Shown in pieces: positions 43,179 to 51,264 of a stretch of DNA of 61,559 nt. The notes under the pieces are model-generated. The model was given only the letters and a program-made list of their open reading frames with translations. It was not told the DNA's origin and did not search any database. Where the stretch lies: NCBI GenBank assembly GCA_001801685.1, contig MGYJ01000082.1:1-61559 (forward strand). Reading direction: 5' to 3'. Numbering within the stretch: the first letter of the stretch is position 1; each line of letters begins with the position of its first letter. A program made the position numbers and the translations under genes. This DNA comes from Gammaproteobacteria bacterium RIFCSPHIGHO2_12_FULL_63_22. Its GTDB lineage: Bacteria > Pseudomonadota > Gammaproteobacteria > Xanthomonadales > Xanthomonadaceae.

Positions 43179-44506
43179 CGCACGGCCGGCATGCGTGCGA
43201 TATCGGCAAGGGCGAGGGCGATTTCCGGCGTGAGCGGGTGTGCGGGATATTTTTCCAGCAGGCCTTCCAGCAGGTGCCGCGCTTCGGCGATCCGGCCGAA
43301 GCGTTCCGCCATCAGGCGCGCGGCGGTAAGCGTGTTGCGCGGCCTGTCGGGGTCTTTCGGAAAGCGCCTGTTGAAGTCATCGGCCAGGTCCACTGCCAAT
43401 TGGCTTTGGCCGCTGGCGCTGGCATGGGCGATGAGCGCGGTGATGTGTTCCGGCGCATCGAGTCGAAAGGCAGGATCGAGTGCTCGCGATTCGACCAGCA
43501 ACGCCGCCGCGCGCTTGGGTTGGCCCAGGGCCAGCAACACGCTGATGTAGTCGCGGCCGTGCGCGCTGAGTCGCTCGATGTCGCCATTGGCCGACAGCAA
43601 TTGCCGATAGCGTTCGTGGATGGGCGCCGAGGATCCGCGCCGCGCGATCAACGACTGCAACTGGTCGGCGGCGGCCACGGGCTCGTCTTTGGCGAGCAAC
43701 CGTTCGGCGGCCTGCATCACTTCATCCTCTTCGGCATTGGCCAGCGTCGGCCGCACGATCGGGGGCGTCAGGTCGAGGTCGAGCGCCTCATGCTTGAAGA
43801 GGATGACGCGTCCCATCAGGTGGTAACCGGCCAGCAGGGCATTGAAACCGATGAAAGCCGAGAGCACGGCGGCCAGCACGCCAGGCAAGGTCCATGCGAG
43901 CACCCACTGCAGGCCGATGGTTGCCGCCAGCAGGCAGGCCAGCATCGCCACCATCACGAAGTAAGAAACGCCCAGGCGAGACATCAGGGCCCACCACGCG
44001 CGCGGGTCGAGGGAATGAAGGAGATTGTCGTCCACGGCCTGCAGGATGATGGCCGCAGGCAACACCGCCCCCGCCAGCACGATCGCCAGCCAACCCAGGT
44101 TTCCGCCGCCCATCAGCACCAGCAAGAAGATCGGCACACCGAAGATCAGCAGCAACAGGATCTGCCCGACGGCCTGGCCGTCGGTGGCCGACATGCCGCC
44201 GGCTTTGTCGGGCCCGATGCGATCGTGCGCGGTGTCGACCAAGGCTTCCACCGCCAGCTTCAGGACCAGCATCAGGATGATCAGGTCGATGATGAGGCCC
44301 AGCACGACGGCGAACACGCCGCTGGAACTGCCCTGCACCGAAATCGTGGGCAGCCACTGCACCTGCAGCGACGAGCCCAGTGCGTACGAAACTATCTTTG
44401 CCAGCGAGCACGCCACCAGCATCGGCAACGCCTCGCCCCGCAAGGGAAAGGCGAGGATGGACGGAATGTCCTGCCAAAAAGCAGAAGGCCGTGGCTTGGC
44501 GGTCAC
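43175..44506 (-). CDS. Polytopic membrane protein with C-terminal helical repeats
   Basis: The 443-residue protein has about five to six hydrophobic segments in its first 230 residues, including a LILMLVLKLAVEAL segment. A soluble C-terminal half (~270-443) follows, made of Leu/Ala-rich helix pairs that resemble TPR-like repeats (for example LLALGQPKRAAALLVESR and LLEGLLEKYPAHPLTPE). No catalytic motif or named family is recognised. GTG at 44506 was chosen because it overlaps the upstream TGA in a GTGA junction; an in-frame TTG at 44530 would overlap more deeply. Its stop overlaps the start of the caspase-trypsin gene (ATGA). It probably forms a membrane scaffold or sensor for that protease. 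Confidence 0.75.
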   Translation of the reverse strand: MTAKPRPSAFWQDIPSILAFPLRGEALPMLVACSLAKIVSYALGSSLQVQWLPTISVQGSSSGVFAVVLGLIIDLIILMLVLKLAVEALVDTAHDRIGPDKAGGMSATDGQAVGQILLLLIFGVPIFLLVLMGGGNLGWLAIVLAGAVLPAAIILQAVDDNLLHSLDPRAWWALMSRLGVSYFVMVAMLACLLAATIGLQWVLAWTLPGVLAAVLSAFIGFNALLAGYHLMGRVILFKHEALDLDLTPPIVRPTLANAEEDEVMQAAERLLAKDEPVAAADQLQSLIARRGSSAPIHERYRQLLSANGDIERLSAHGRDYISVLLALGQPKRAAALLVESRALDPAFRLDAPEHITALIAHASASGQSQLAVDLADDFNRRFPKDPDRPRNTLTAARLMAERFGRIAEARHLLEGLLEKYPAHPLTPEIALALADIARMPAVR

Positions 44507-45507
44507 GACCAGTCGTAGCGCCGGGACCAATCCGCCGGCGTGGCCCGCGACGATGCCAGTGCCACGTGCGACGTGGAAACTTCAATCACCGAGCCTTGCG
44601 CCTGCTGCGCGCGCTTCACGTAGTCCTGGTACTGGCTTATCGCGATGGCGGCGAGGATGGCAAGGATCGGCACCATCAGCATCGCGATCAGGAACACCAC
44701 CAGGCAACCGGACATGCCGCGCTTCTGCCGGTCGGGGAATTCCGTGTACGCCCACTTGTCCACCACCAGCGTGCTGGCGACCATGTCGTGCAAGGCGCGC
44801 TTGCGATCGGTGAAGGCTGCCATCAGGAAGCCGAAGTACAAGGTGATGTAGGACAGCGCCGCGGCGAACCAGCGGCCCAGCGCATGGCCGAAGCTGAGCC
44901 GGTTGCCGGCGTCGTCGGTGACCTTGATGCCGAGCGCCATCTTGCCCAGCGTGGCCTGGCTGGCCGAACTTTCCATGCCGGCGTAATACAGGGGTTTGGC
45001 AATGAAGATCGTCAGGTAGTACACGGCCTGGAACGTGCCCGACTGGCTGGTCGACAGCAGGTCGCCACCGGTGAGCGCCGTGCCCAGCACCAGGGCCAGG
45101 ATGACGATTGGAATGCCGAGGATCAGCGAGTCGAGGAAGAAGGCGGCCCAGCGACGCACGAAGCCCGCATAGACGATGTCCGTTGACATGGACCGCACCT
45201 CCACCGACGCGTCGGGAGCGCGATACGGATTGGCTTCGTTCCAGCCCATCGGGCGGGGTGCCTCGACAGGAACCGGTTCGAGTTCAAGCGTGGGTGGCAC
45301 CTGCGGCGGCGGGGGAATACCGAAAGGATTGGCAGTGCCAAGTTCCGTGCCCAATTGCGAGATGGGAAGCCAGCCGGCCATGCCTTCGCGCCAGGCCAGG
45401 CTTGCGCTACTGGCGCGACCGCTGGCGAGTGCTTCACGAACGTCAGCCGCAGTGACCGGTCCGACCTGCGCGCCGGCAGTGTCGGTGTAATACCAGATGT
45501 CGCTCAT
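44503..45507 (-). CDS. GYF_2-RDD membrane protein with pilin-like C-terminal helix
   Basis: The 334-residue protein has three parts. Residues 1-~55 form a GYF_2 (DUF4339) domain with WYYTDTAGAQVGPVT and WREGMAGWLP. After a Pro-rich linker, residues ~112-255 are an RDD-family membrane domain with the Arg/Asp signature (FVRRWAAFFLDSLIL) and TLGKMALGIKV. Residues ~264-300 form a further hydrophobic helix whose end, ILAAIAISQYQDYVKRAQ, is strikingly like the N-terminal helix of type IV pilins, but it lacks the usual pilin Glu5 and prepilin cleavage setting. ATG at 45507 has AAGGGGA upstream. It is the first gene of the operon with the membrane-repeat and caspase-trypsin proteins. Confidence 0.85.
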   Translation of the reverse strand: MSDIWYYTDTAGAQVGPVTAADVREALASGRASSASLAWREGMAGWLPISQLGTELGTANPFGIPPPPQVPPTLELEPVPVEAPRPMGWNEANPYRAPDASVEVRSMSTDIVYAGFVRRWAAFFLDSLILGIPIVILALVLGTALTGGDLLSTSQSGTFQAVYYLTIFIAKPLYYAGMESSASQATLGKMALGIKVTDDAGNRLSFGHALGRWFAAALSYITLYFGFLMAAFTDRKRALHDMVASTLVVDKWAYTEFPDRQKRGMSGCLVVFLIAMLMVPILAILAAIAISQYQDYVKRAQQAQGSVIEVSTSHVALASSRATPADWSRRYDWS

Positions 45508-45580
45508 GCGATCCCCTTGTTTTCCCTGGCCCCACACTAGTGGCTGCGCGGTCGGGGGACAAGGGCTGGGCTCGGGATCC

Positions 45581-46369
45581 TTATTCGCGGGCGTGCGGTG
45601 CTTGTTGCAAACCGCCGCGCAGCAGCTCCAGGTAGCGGTCCGATTGCGCGATCGAGTTGTGGCCGGCGCCGGCAATCACTTCCAGGCGGGCGACGCCCTG
45701 CCGGAATCGCGAGAGCAACTTTCGAGTGCTCGCGCGCGGGATCACTTCGTCATGTTCGGCTTCCACCAGCAAGGTCGGCGCGCTGACTTTCGATGCGTAG
45801 CGCCAGCTTTCGTATTTGTCTATCAACAGCCAGCGCACCGGCATCCACGGATACAGGTCGGCAGCGATATCCTGCAGGCTGTCGTAGGGCGTCACCAACA
45901 CCAGGCGGGCGACATTGCGCTGGCTGGCGACGCGCACGGCCAAGCCACTGCCCAGGCTGCGGCCGATCACCGTCACCCGGCCATGCTTGCGTTGCACGAG
46001 GTCGAACAAGGCCAGTGCATCCTTGGCCAAGCCCGCTTCGGTCGGCTCGCCGGCGCTGCCGCCGTAGCCACGGTAGTGCAGCAGATAGATGGCGTGCGTC
46101 GGAAATGCGTCGGTGAAGCCAGGCAGGTTGCGCGACACGTCCTCGGCATTGCCACCGAAGTACACCAGCGCGTCGGGGCCGTCGGCGTCGCGCACGCTGA
46201 TGCGGATTCCCGCATCGGTGCCGTCCAGCGCGCGCATGCTCGCTTCCGCGCCGGGCGCGGCCGGCTGCGGGTAATACATCAGGGTGCGCTGCTTTGAATA
46301 CAGTCCCGCGCACAGTACGCCGTAGACCACCAGCACGAATCCCAGCAGGGCCAGCAATAACTTGCGCAT
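45581..46369 (-). CDS. Membrane-anchored alpha/beta hydrolase
   Basis: The 262-residue protein starts with a hydrophobic helix (LLLALLGFVLVVYGVLCAGLY) that can act as an anchor or uncleaved signal. The hydrolase fold has a nucleophile elbow GRSLGSG (Ser138), an acid at Asp207 (AEHDEVIP) and a base at His237 (GAGHNSI). This resembles the BEM46/ABHD13-like serine hydrolase group. Substrate is unknown. The gene is in the same direction as the GYF-RDD operon but precedes it by 73 bases after its stop. ATG at 46369 was chosen because the anchoring helix begins there. Confidence 0.85.
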   Translation of the reverse strand: MRKLLLALLGFVLVVYGVLCAGLYSKQRTLMYYPQPAAPGAEASMRALDGTDAGIRISVRDADGPDALVYFGGNAEDVSRNLPGFTDAFPTHAIYLLHYRGYGGSAGEPTEAGLAKDALALFDLVQRKHGRVTVIGRSLGSGLAVRVASQRNVARLVLVTPYDSLQDIAADLYPWMPVRWLLIDKYESWRYASKVSAPTLLVEAEHDEVIPRASTRKLLSRFRQGVARLEVIAGAGHNSIAQSDRYLELLRGGLQQAPHARE

Positions 46370-46526
46370 GGTCGACACTTTCCGAAGCCGGCTTGGCTTG
46401 AAGTGTAAGGCGGGGCGGGTCGGAGCGTGAACTGGATAACAGTTGGGCGGCGCCGCCGGTGTTGGTGACCATCGGTTCACTTCGCTGCGATTACACTCGG
46501 GCCCTTGCCCGACTCCCTGGAACCCC

Positions 46527-49217
46527 ATGCGCCGCATCCTGTGCACTGCCATCGTCCTTGCGCTTTCCGGCGCCGTGTCCACGCCTTCCTTCGCAGCCGC
46601 GCCCGCGCTCGCCGCGGCCCAGCCCGGTCCGACCGGCCAGCGTGCATTGCCCACCACCCAATTGCCGCGCGAGGTGCGCCCCACGCACTACGACGTGGCG
46701 ATCACGCCGCAGGCCGACAAGATGGTCTTCGATGGCAGCACGACGGTCAGCATCATCGTCGCAAAGTCCGTTGACGTGATCGTGCTGAACGCGCTGGACA
46801 TGGACTTCAGCAAGGTCGAGCTGGTGCCGGCGAACGGCGGCGCGGCCTGGACGGCATCGTCGGTGAAGGTGGACGCCGCCACGCAGACGGCCAGCTTCGG
46901 ATTCGGCAAGCCCGTGCCGGCCGGCAGCTACCGACTGCGCATGGACTATCGCGGCAAGATCGGTACCCAGGCCAACGGACTTTTCGCGATTGACTACGTG
47001 AACGAGTCCGGCCCGCAGCGCGCGCTGTACACGCAGTTCGAGAATTCCGATGCCAGGCGCATGTTCCCCGGTTGGGACGAACCCGCCTTCCGAACGACGT
47101 TCGCCTTCGAGGCAACGGTGCCGGCCAGCCAGATGGCAGTCAGCAACATGCCGGTGGCCGAGCGCACCGAGCTTGGCAACGGACGGGTGCGGGTGCGCTT
47201 CCAGCAATCGCCTTCGATGTCGAGTTACCTGTTGTTCTTTGGCCTGGGCAATTTCGAACGCGCCACCGCCGATGCCGATGGCACCGAAGTGGGCGTGGTG
47301 ACGCAGGCCGGCAAGCTGGCACAGGGACAGGTCGCGCTGGATGCATCGAAGGACTTGCTGCGTGAATTCAACGACTACTTCGGCGTGCCGTATCCCTTGC
47401 CCAAGCTCGACAACGTGGCGTCGCCGGGTGGCAGCGCGTTTTTCGGCGCGATGGAAAACTGGGGCGCCATCTACAGCTTCGAATCGGCGGTGCTGGTCGA
47501 CCCCAATGTGTCCACCAAGGCAGACGCACAGCGCGTGTTCTCGATCGCCGCGCATGAAATCGCGCACCAGTGGTTCGGCAACCTGGTGACGATGCAGTGG
47601 TGGGACGACCTGTGGTTGAACGAAGGCTTCGCCTCGTGGATGGAAGGCCGCACCACCAGCAAGCTGCATCCCGAATGGAACAACCATCTCAGCCTGGTGG
47701 CGGTGCGCGAGGCGGCCATGGGTCGCGATGCCGTGGCCAGCACGCATCCCGTCGTGCAGCACATCGAAACCGTCGAACAGGCCAACCAGGCCTTCGATGC
47801 GATCACCTACAGCAAGGGCGAAGCGGTGATCAACATGCTGGAAAAATACGTCGGCGCCGATGCCTGGCGCGAGGGCGTGCGCCTGTACATGAAGCAACAC
47901 GCCTACGGCAATACGGCGTCCGACGATTTGTGGCGCGCGATGGAAGCGAGCGGGTCGAAGGCCATCACCGACATCGCGCATGACTTCACGCTGCAGCCGG
48001 GCATTCCCATGATCCGCGTCGGCGCGCCCGATTGCCGCGACGGTCGCAGCCTGGTTTCCCTGGTGCAGGACGAGTACACCGTGGATCGCCCTGGCAAGGC
48101 CGCCTTGCGCTGGCGCGTGCCGGTAATCGCCGAATCGCTGGGCTCGGGCAAGCCGGTGAGCACCCTGGTGCGCGACGGCAGCGCATCGCTCGATCTGGAA
48201 GGCTGCAATCCGGTCGTCGTGAATTCCGGCCAGTCCGGTTATTACCGCACGCTGTATTCGCCGGCGCATTTTGCTGCACTGGCGGGTAGCTTCAATCGCG
48301 TGCAGCCGATCGACCAGCTCGGCTTGTTGTCGGACAGTTATTCGCTGGGCCTGGCCGGCAACCAGGCCAGCAGCGACGTGTTGGAACTGGTGCTGGCGAC
48401 GCCGCTGGATGCCGACACCCAGGTCTGGGGCAAGATTGCGTCGATCCTCACGGGACTGGACGGCTACTACGCTTCCGGATCGGCCCAGCAACTTGCGTTC
48501 CGCAAGTTCGCGATCGGCAAGTTGTCGCCGGTGCTGGCGCGCGTGGGCTGGGCCGCAAGCGCCAATGAAGCCGATACCGTGGCGATCTTGCGCACCGAGT
48601 TGATTGCTGCGCTGGGCGCCCTGGGCGATGCCGGCGTGATCGCCGAAAGCCGCCGGCGGTTCGCCGCGATGGACAGCGACGTCGATGCGATTCCCGGCCC
48701 ACTGCGCAAGACGGTGCTGGGCGTGGTGGCGGCCAATGCCGATGCTGCGACCTGGGAAAATTTCCTGAACCGCGCGCGCGCCGAGAAAGTACCGCTGATG
48801 AAGGACCAGTGGTTCGTGTTGCTGTCGTCGCCGAAGGATGCGGCTCTGGCGGCACGCGCACTGGAGCTGGCGATGGGCAACGAACCCGGTGCGACCAATA
48901 CCGCGAAGATGATTGCGACGGTGGCAGGCGTGCATCCGGACCTGGCCTTTGATTTTGCCGTGGCCCATCGCGAGGCCTTGGACGAGCGCGTGGATTTCAC
49001 GTCACGCAGCCGTTATTACCCCGGCCTGGGTGCGACTTCACGCGACGTCGCCATGATCGGAAAGATCCGTGCCTACGCGAAGGACCATCTGGCCGAGGGC
49101 TCGCGACGCAGCGCCGACACGGCCGTCGAGGCGATCGAATACCGGATACGCATCCAGTCCGAACGCCTGCCGGCGATCAATGCATGGCTCACCAATACCG
49201 GACTGGCCAGCCGCTGA
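46527..49217 (+). CDS. M1-family zinc aminopeptidase, exported
   Basis: The 896-residue protein has a signal peptide (cleavage near SFAA, residue ~23). The M1 hallmarks are complete: the exopeptidase motif GAMEN (residues 307-311), zinc motif H343-E-I-A-H347, and a third-ligand Glu366 in NEGFAS. The C-terminal ~400 residues form the ERAP1/aminopeptidase-type helical domain. Such enzymes remove N-terminal residues from peptides, here in the periplasm, complementing the endopeptidases nearby. The chosen ATG at 46527 starts the signal peptide; an upstream frame from 46443 is unsupported. Confidence 0.93.
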   Translation: MRRILCTAIVLALSGAVSTPSFAAAPALAAAQPGPTGQRALPTTQLPREVRPTHYDVAITPQADKMVFDGSTTVSIIVAKSVDVIVLNALDMDFSKVELVPANGGAAWTASSVKVDAATQTASFGFGKPVPAGSYRLRMDYRGKIGTQANGLFAIDYVNESGPQRALYTQFENSDARRMFPGWDEPAFRTTFAFEATVPASQMAVSNMPVAERTELGNGRVRVRFQQSPSMSSYLLFFGLGNFERATADADGTEVGVVTQAGKLAQGQVALDASKDLLREFNDYFGVPYPLPKLDNVASPGGSAFFGAMENWGAIYSFESAVLVDPNVSTKADAQRVFSIAAHEIAHQWFGNLVTMQWWDDLWLNEGFASWMEGRTTSKLHPEWNNHLSLVAVREAAMGRDAVASTHPVVQHIETVEQANQAFDAITYSKGEAVINMLEKYVGADAWREGVRLYMKQHAYGNTASDDLWRAMEASGSKAITDIAHDFTLQPGIPMIRVGAPDCRDGRSLVSLVQDEYTVDRPGKAALRWRVPVIAESLGSGKPVSTLVRDGSASLDLEGCNPVVVNSGQSGYYRTLYSPAHFAALAGSFNRVQPIDQLGLLSDSYSLGLAGNQASSDVLELVLATPLDADTQVWGKIASILTGLDGYYASGSAQQLAFRKFAIGKLSPVLARVGWAASANEADTVAILRTELIAALGALGDAGVIAESRRRFAAMDSDVDAIPGPLRKTVLGVVAANADAATWENFLNRARAEKVPLMKDQWFVLLSSPKDAALAARALELAMGNEPGATNTAKMIATVAGVHPDLAFDFAVAHREALDERVDFTSRSRYYPGLGATSRDVAMIGKIRAYAKDHLAEGSRRSADTAVEAIEYRIRIQSERLPAINAWLTNTGLASR

Positions 49218-49224
49218 AACGCGC

Positions 49225-49758
49225 CTAGCGGGTCGCCGCCGTCGTGATCGCGACGGTGGCGCACTCGGCGCCGGCCAGGCGATTGCTGCCTGGCGGGCAG
49301 GCGCCGTAGTCCTTCAGTTCGAATTGCAGCGTGCCGACCGCAGTGCCGGGCGCACGCGAGCTTGCGAGCTGGAAGCGCGACTTGCCCGACGGCGACTTCA
49401 GTTCGAACTCGATCGTCACCTCACCGGCCCACACGCATTGCACGTCCTTCGGGCAACGACTGTCGTTGACCACGCGCAGGAAACGCAGCTGGGTGTTCGG
49501 TGCGACGGTGGCTTCGTCGCCGAAGCCAAGCACCACGGCGCCGGGCGTGGCCTCGGCCGCAGGTGTGGGCGCGGGTGCGGGCGTCGGTGCCGGCGTCGAT
49601 TCAGGTCTCGGTGTCGGGGTTTGCGAGGGCGCGACCGCGGCTTCATCATCGCTGGCGCGGCTCTGCGGCTGGCATGCCGCCAGGCTGAACAGGACAGCGA
49701 TCGCGATCAGGACAGTGCGCGTTCGACGCGCGGGAACATGAAGCGAATGAGTCGGCAT
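49225..49758 (-). CDS. Proline-rich lipoprotein of unknown function
   Basis: The 177-residue protein has a basic N-terminus, a hydrophobic core and a canonical lipobox (LFSLAAC), so it should be a lipoprotein. A Pro/Thr/Ala-rich linker (~residues 40-70) leads into a ~100-residue domain with two Cys pairs (RCPKDVQC, and ACPPGS with AGAEC later) and strands such as TIEFELKSPSGKSRFQLA. The domain resembles no family I can name confidently. It is convergent with the M1 aminopeptidase, and the gene is close to that gene's stop. ATG at 49758 begins the signal. Confidence 0.78.
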   Translation of the reverse strand: MPTHSLHVPARRTRTVLIAIAVLFSLAACQPQSRASDDEAAVAPSQTPTPRPESTPAPTPAPAPTPAAEATPGAVVLGFGDEATVAPNTQLRFLRVVNDSRCPKDVQCVWAGEVTIEFELKSPSGKSRFQLASSRAPGTAVGTLQFELKDYGACPPGSNRLAGAECATVAITTAATR

Positions 49759-49820
49759 GGGCGCATCGTCCTGGGCGGTGATGACCAATGATAGTCCCGC
49801 ACACCCCGAGGCTGGGCTGA

Positions 49821-51260
49821 ATGGCGACGGGATTGGCAGACTTAACCGCACGCAAGGCCTATGCTCGGGCCATGCCTGCCCCATCCCCGCCCGAACTCTC
49901 GCACAAGGTATTGGACCTGCTGCTGGACGTTGTCTGTGCGGTGGATCCGGAAGGACGCTTCGTCTTCGTCAGCGCTTCGTGCCAGGAGGTCTTCGGCTAC
50001 ACGCCCGAGGAACTGCGCGGGCGCAACGTGATGTCGCTGGTGCATCCCGACGACCTGGAGCGCACCGTGCAGACGGCCCGTCGCATCATGGATGGCGAGG
50101 CGCACCCGCATTTCGAGAACCGCTACCTGCACAAGGACGGTCGCGTGGTGGACATCATGTGGTCCGCGCGCTGGTCCGAGGACCACAAGCTGCGGATTGC
50201 GGTGGCGCGCGACATCAGTGCGCAGAAACGCGGCCAGGCGGTGCAGTCCGCGCTGTATTCCATTTCCGAAGCCGCGCACTCCACCGAAGACCTGGCCGAG
50301 TTGTTCGCGCACATCCACGAACAGATATCGTGCTTGCTGCCGGCGAAGAATTTCTTCGTGGCGCTGTATGACGAAAAGCTGGACGAGATCAGCTATCCCT
50401 ACCACGTGGATGAGTTCGACCCGGTGCCGGCGGTGGGCGGCCTGTCGTCGGTAACGCTGGCCGGTGAAGTGATCCGCAGCGGCAAGACGCTGCTGGTTTC
50501 GCCCGATTCCCTGGCCGGGTTGCCGACGCATTTGCAGAAGGTGGTGGGTACCGATTCGACGTACTGGCTGGGCGTGCCGCTGAGTTCGAACCATGGCACG
50601 TTCGGTGCGTTGGTGGTGCAGAGTTACGCCGGTGGCGCGACCTACGGTGAAAGCGACATGGAGTTGCTGCAGTTCGTGTCGGCGCAGGCCGCCGCGGCGA
50701 TCGAGCGCAAGCGCATGCATACGCGCCTGCAGCACATCGCGCTGTACGACCAGCTGACCGGCCTGCCCAATCGCGAACTGCTGCATGACCGACTGCGCAC
50801 GGCCCTGGCCCGCGCCCGCCGTGAGAAGACGCCGTTGTCGCTGCTGTACCTGGACCTGGACAACTTCAAGAAGGTGAACGACGAGCACGGCCATGCCACC
50901 GGTGATGCCCTGCTGCAGGAAGTGGCGCGCCGGCTGCAGGGCTGCATTCGCGCGTCCGATACCGTGGCGCGCCTGGGCGGCGATGAATTCGTGGTGCTGA
51001 TCGAGGGCTTGCGCGAATCCGCGCACGCCTGGCTGATCGCCGAGAAAATTCGCCTGGCCCTGGATGCGCCGATGCTGGTCGGCAGCCACGCCATCCATGC
51101 CCCGCCCAGCGTGGGCGTGGCCGTATACCCCCAGGACGGGGACAACGAGCAGTCCCTGCTGCGACACGCCGATGCCGCGATGTACCGCGCAAAGCGAAAA
51201 GGTGGAAACCAGGTGGGGGATGATGGCATTGTTGCCGAACCCCACCGCCACCGATCGTGA
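49821..51260 (+). CDS. Diguanylate cyclase with PAS and GAF domains
   Basis: The 479-residue soluble protein has a PAS domain (~25-135, FGYTPEELRGRN), a GAF domain (~145-295) and a GGDEF domain (~300-465). The GGDEF active site is intact (RLGGDEFVV), and RASD five residues before it forms the RxxD inhibitory site for c-di-GMP feedback. It should make c-di-GMP from two GTP in response to signals sensed by PAS or GAF. The start at 49821 has GAGG nine bases upstream; ATG at 49872 is an alternative. The POT transporter gene starts four bases after its stop, suggesting one transcript. Confidence 0.92.
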   Translation: MATGLADLTARKAYARAMPAPSPPELSHKVLDLLLDVVCAVDPEGRFVFVSASCQEVFGYTPEELRGRNVMSLVHPDDLERTVQTARRIMDGEAHPHFENRYLHKDGRVVDIMWSARWSEDHKLRIAVARDISAQKRGQAVQSALYSISEAAHSTEDLAELFAHIHEQISCLLPAKNFFVALYDEKLDEISYPYHVDEFDPVPAVGGLSSVTLAGEVIRSGKTLLVSPDSLAGLPTHLQKVVGTDSTYWLGVPLSSNHGTFGALVVQSYAGGATYGESDMELLQFVSAQAAAAIERKRMHTRLQHIALYDQLTGLPNRELLHDRLRTALARARREKTPLSLLYLDLDNFKKVNDEHGHATGDALLQEVARRLQGCIRASDTVARLGGDEFVVLIEGLRESAHAWLIAEKIRLALDAPMLVGSHAIHAPPSVGVAVYPQDGDNEQSLLRHADAAMYRAKRKGGNQVGDDGIVAEPHRHRS

Positions 51261-51264
51261 ACGC

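Noticed and set aside
46491-48968. An 825-residue open frame on the minus strand
   Set aside because: It lies opposite the M1 aminopeptidase and shows no family or ribosome support; a typical shadow of a high-GC gene.
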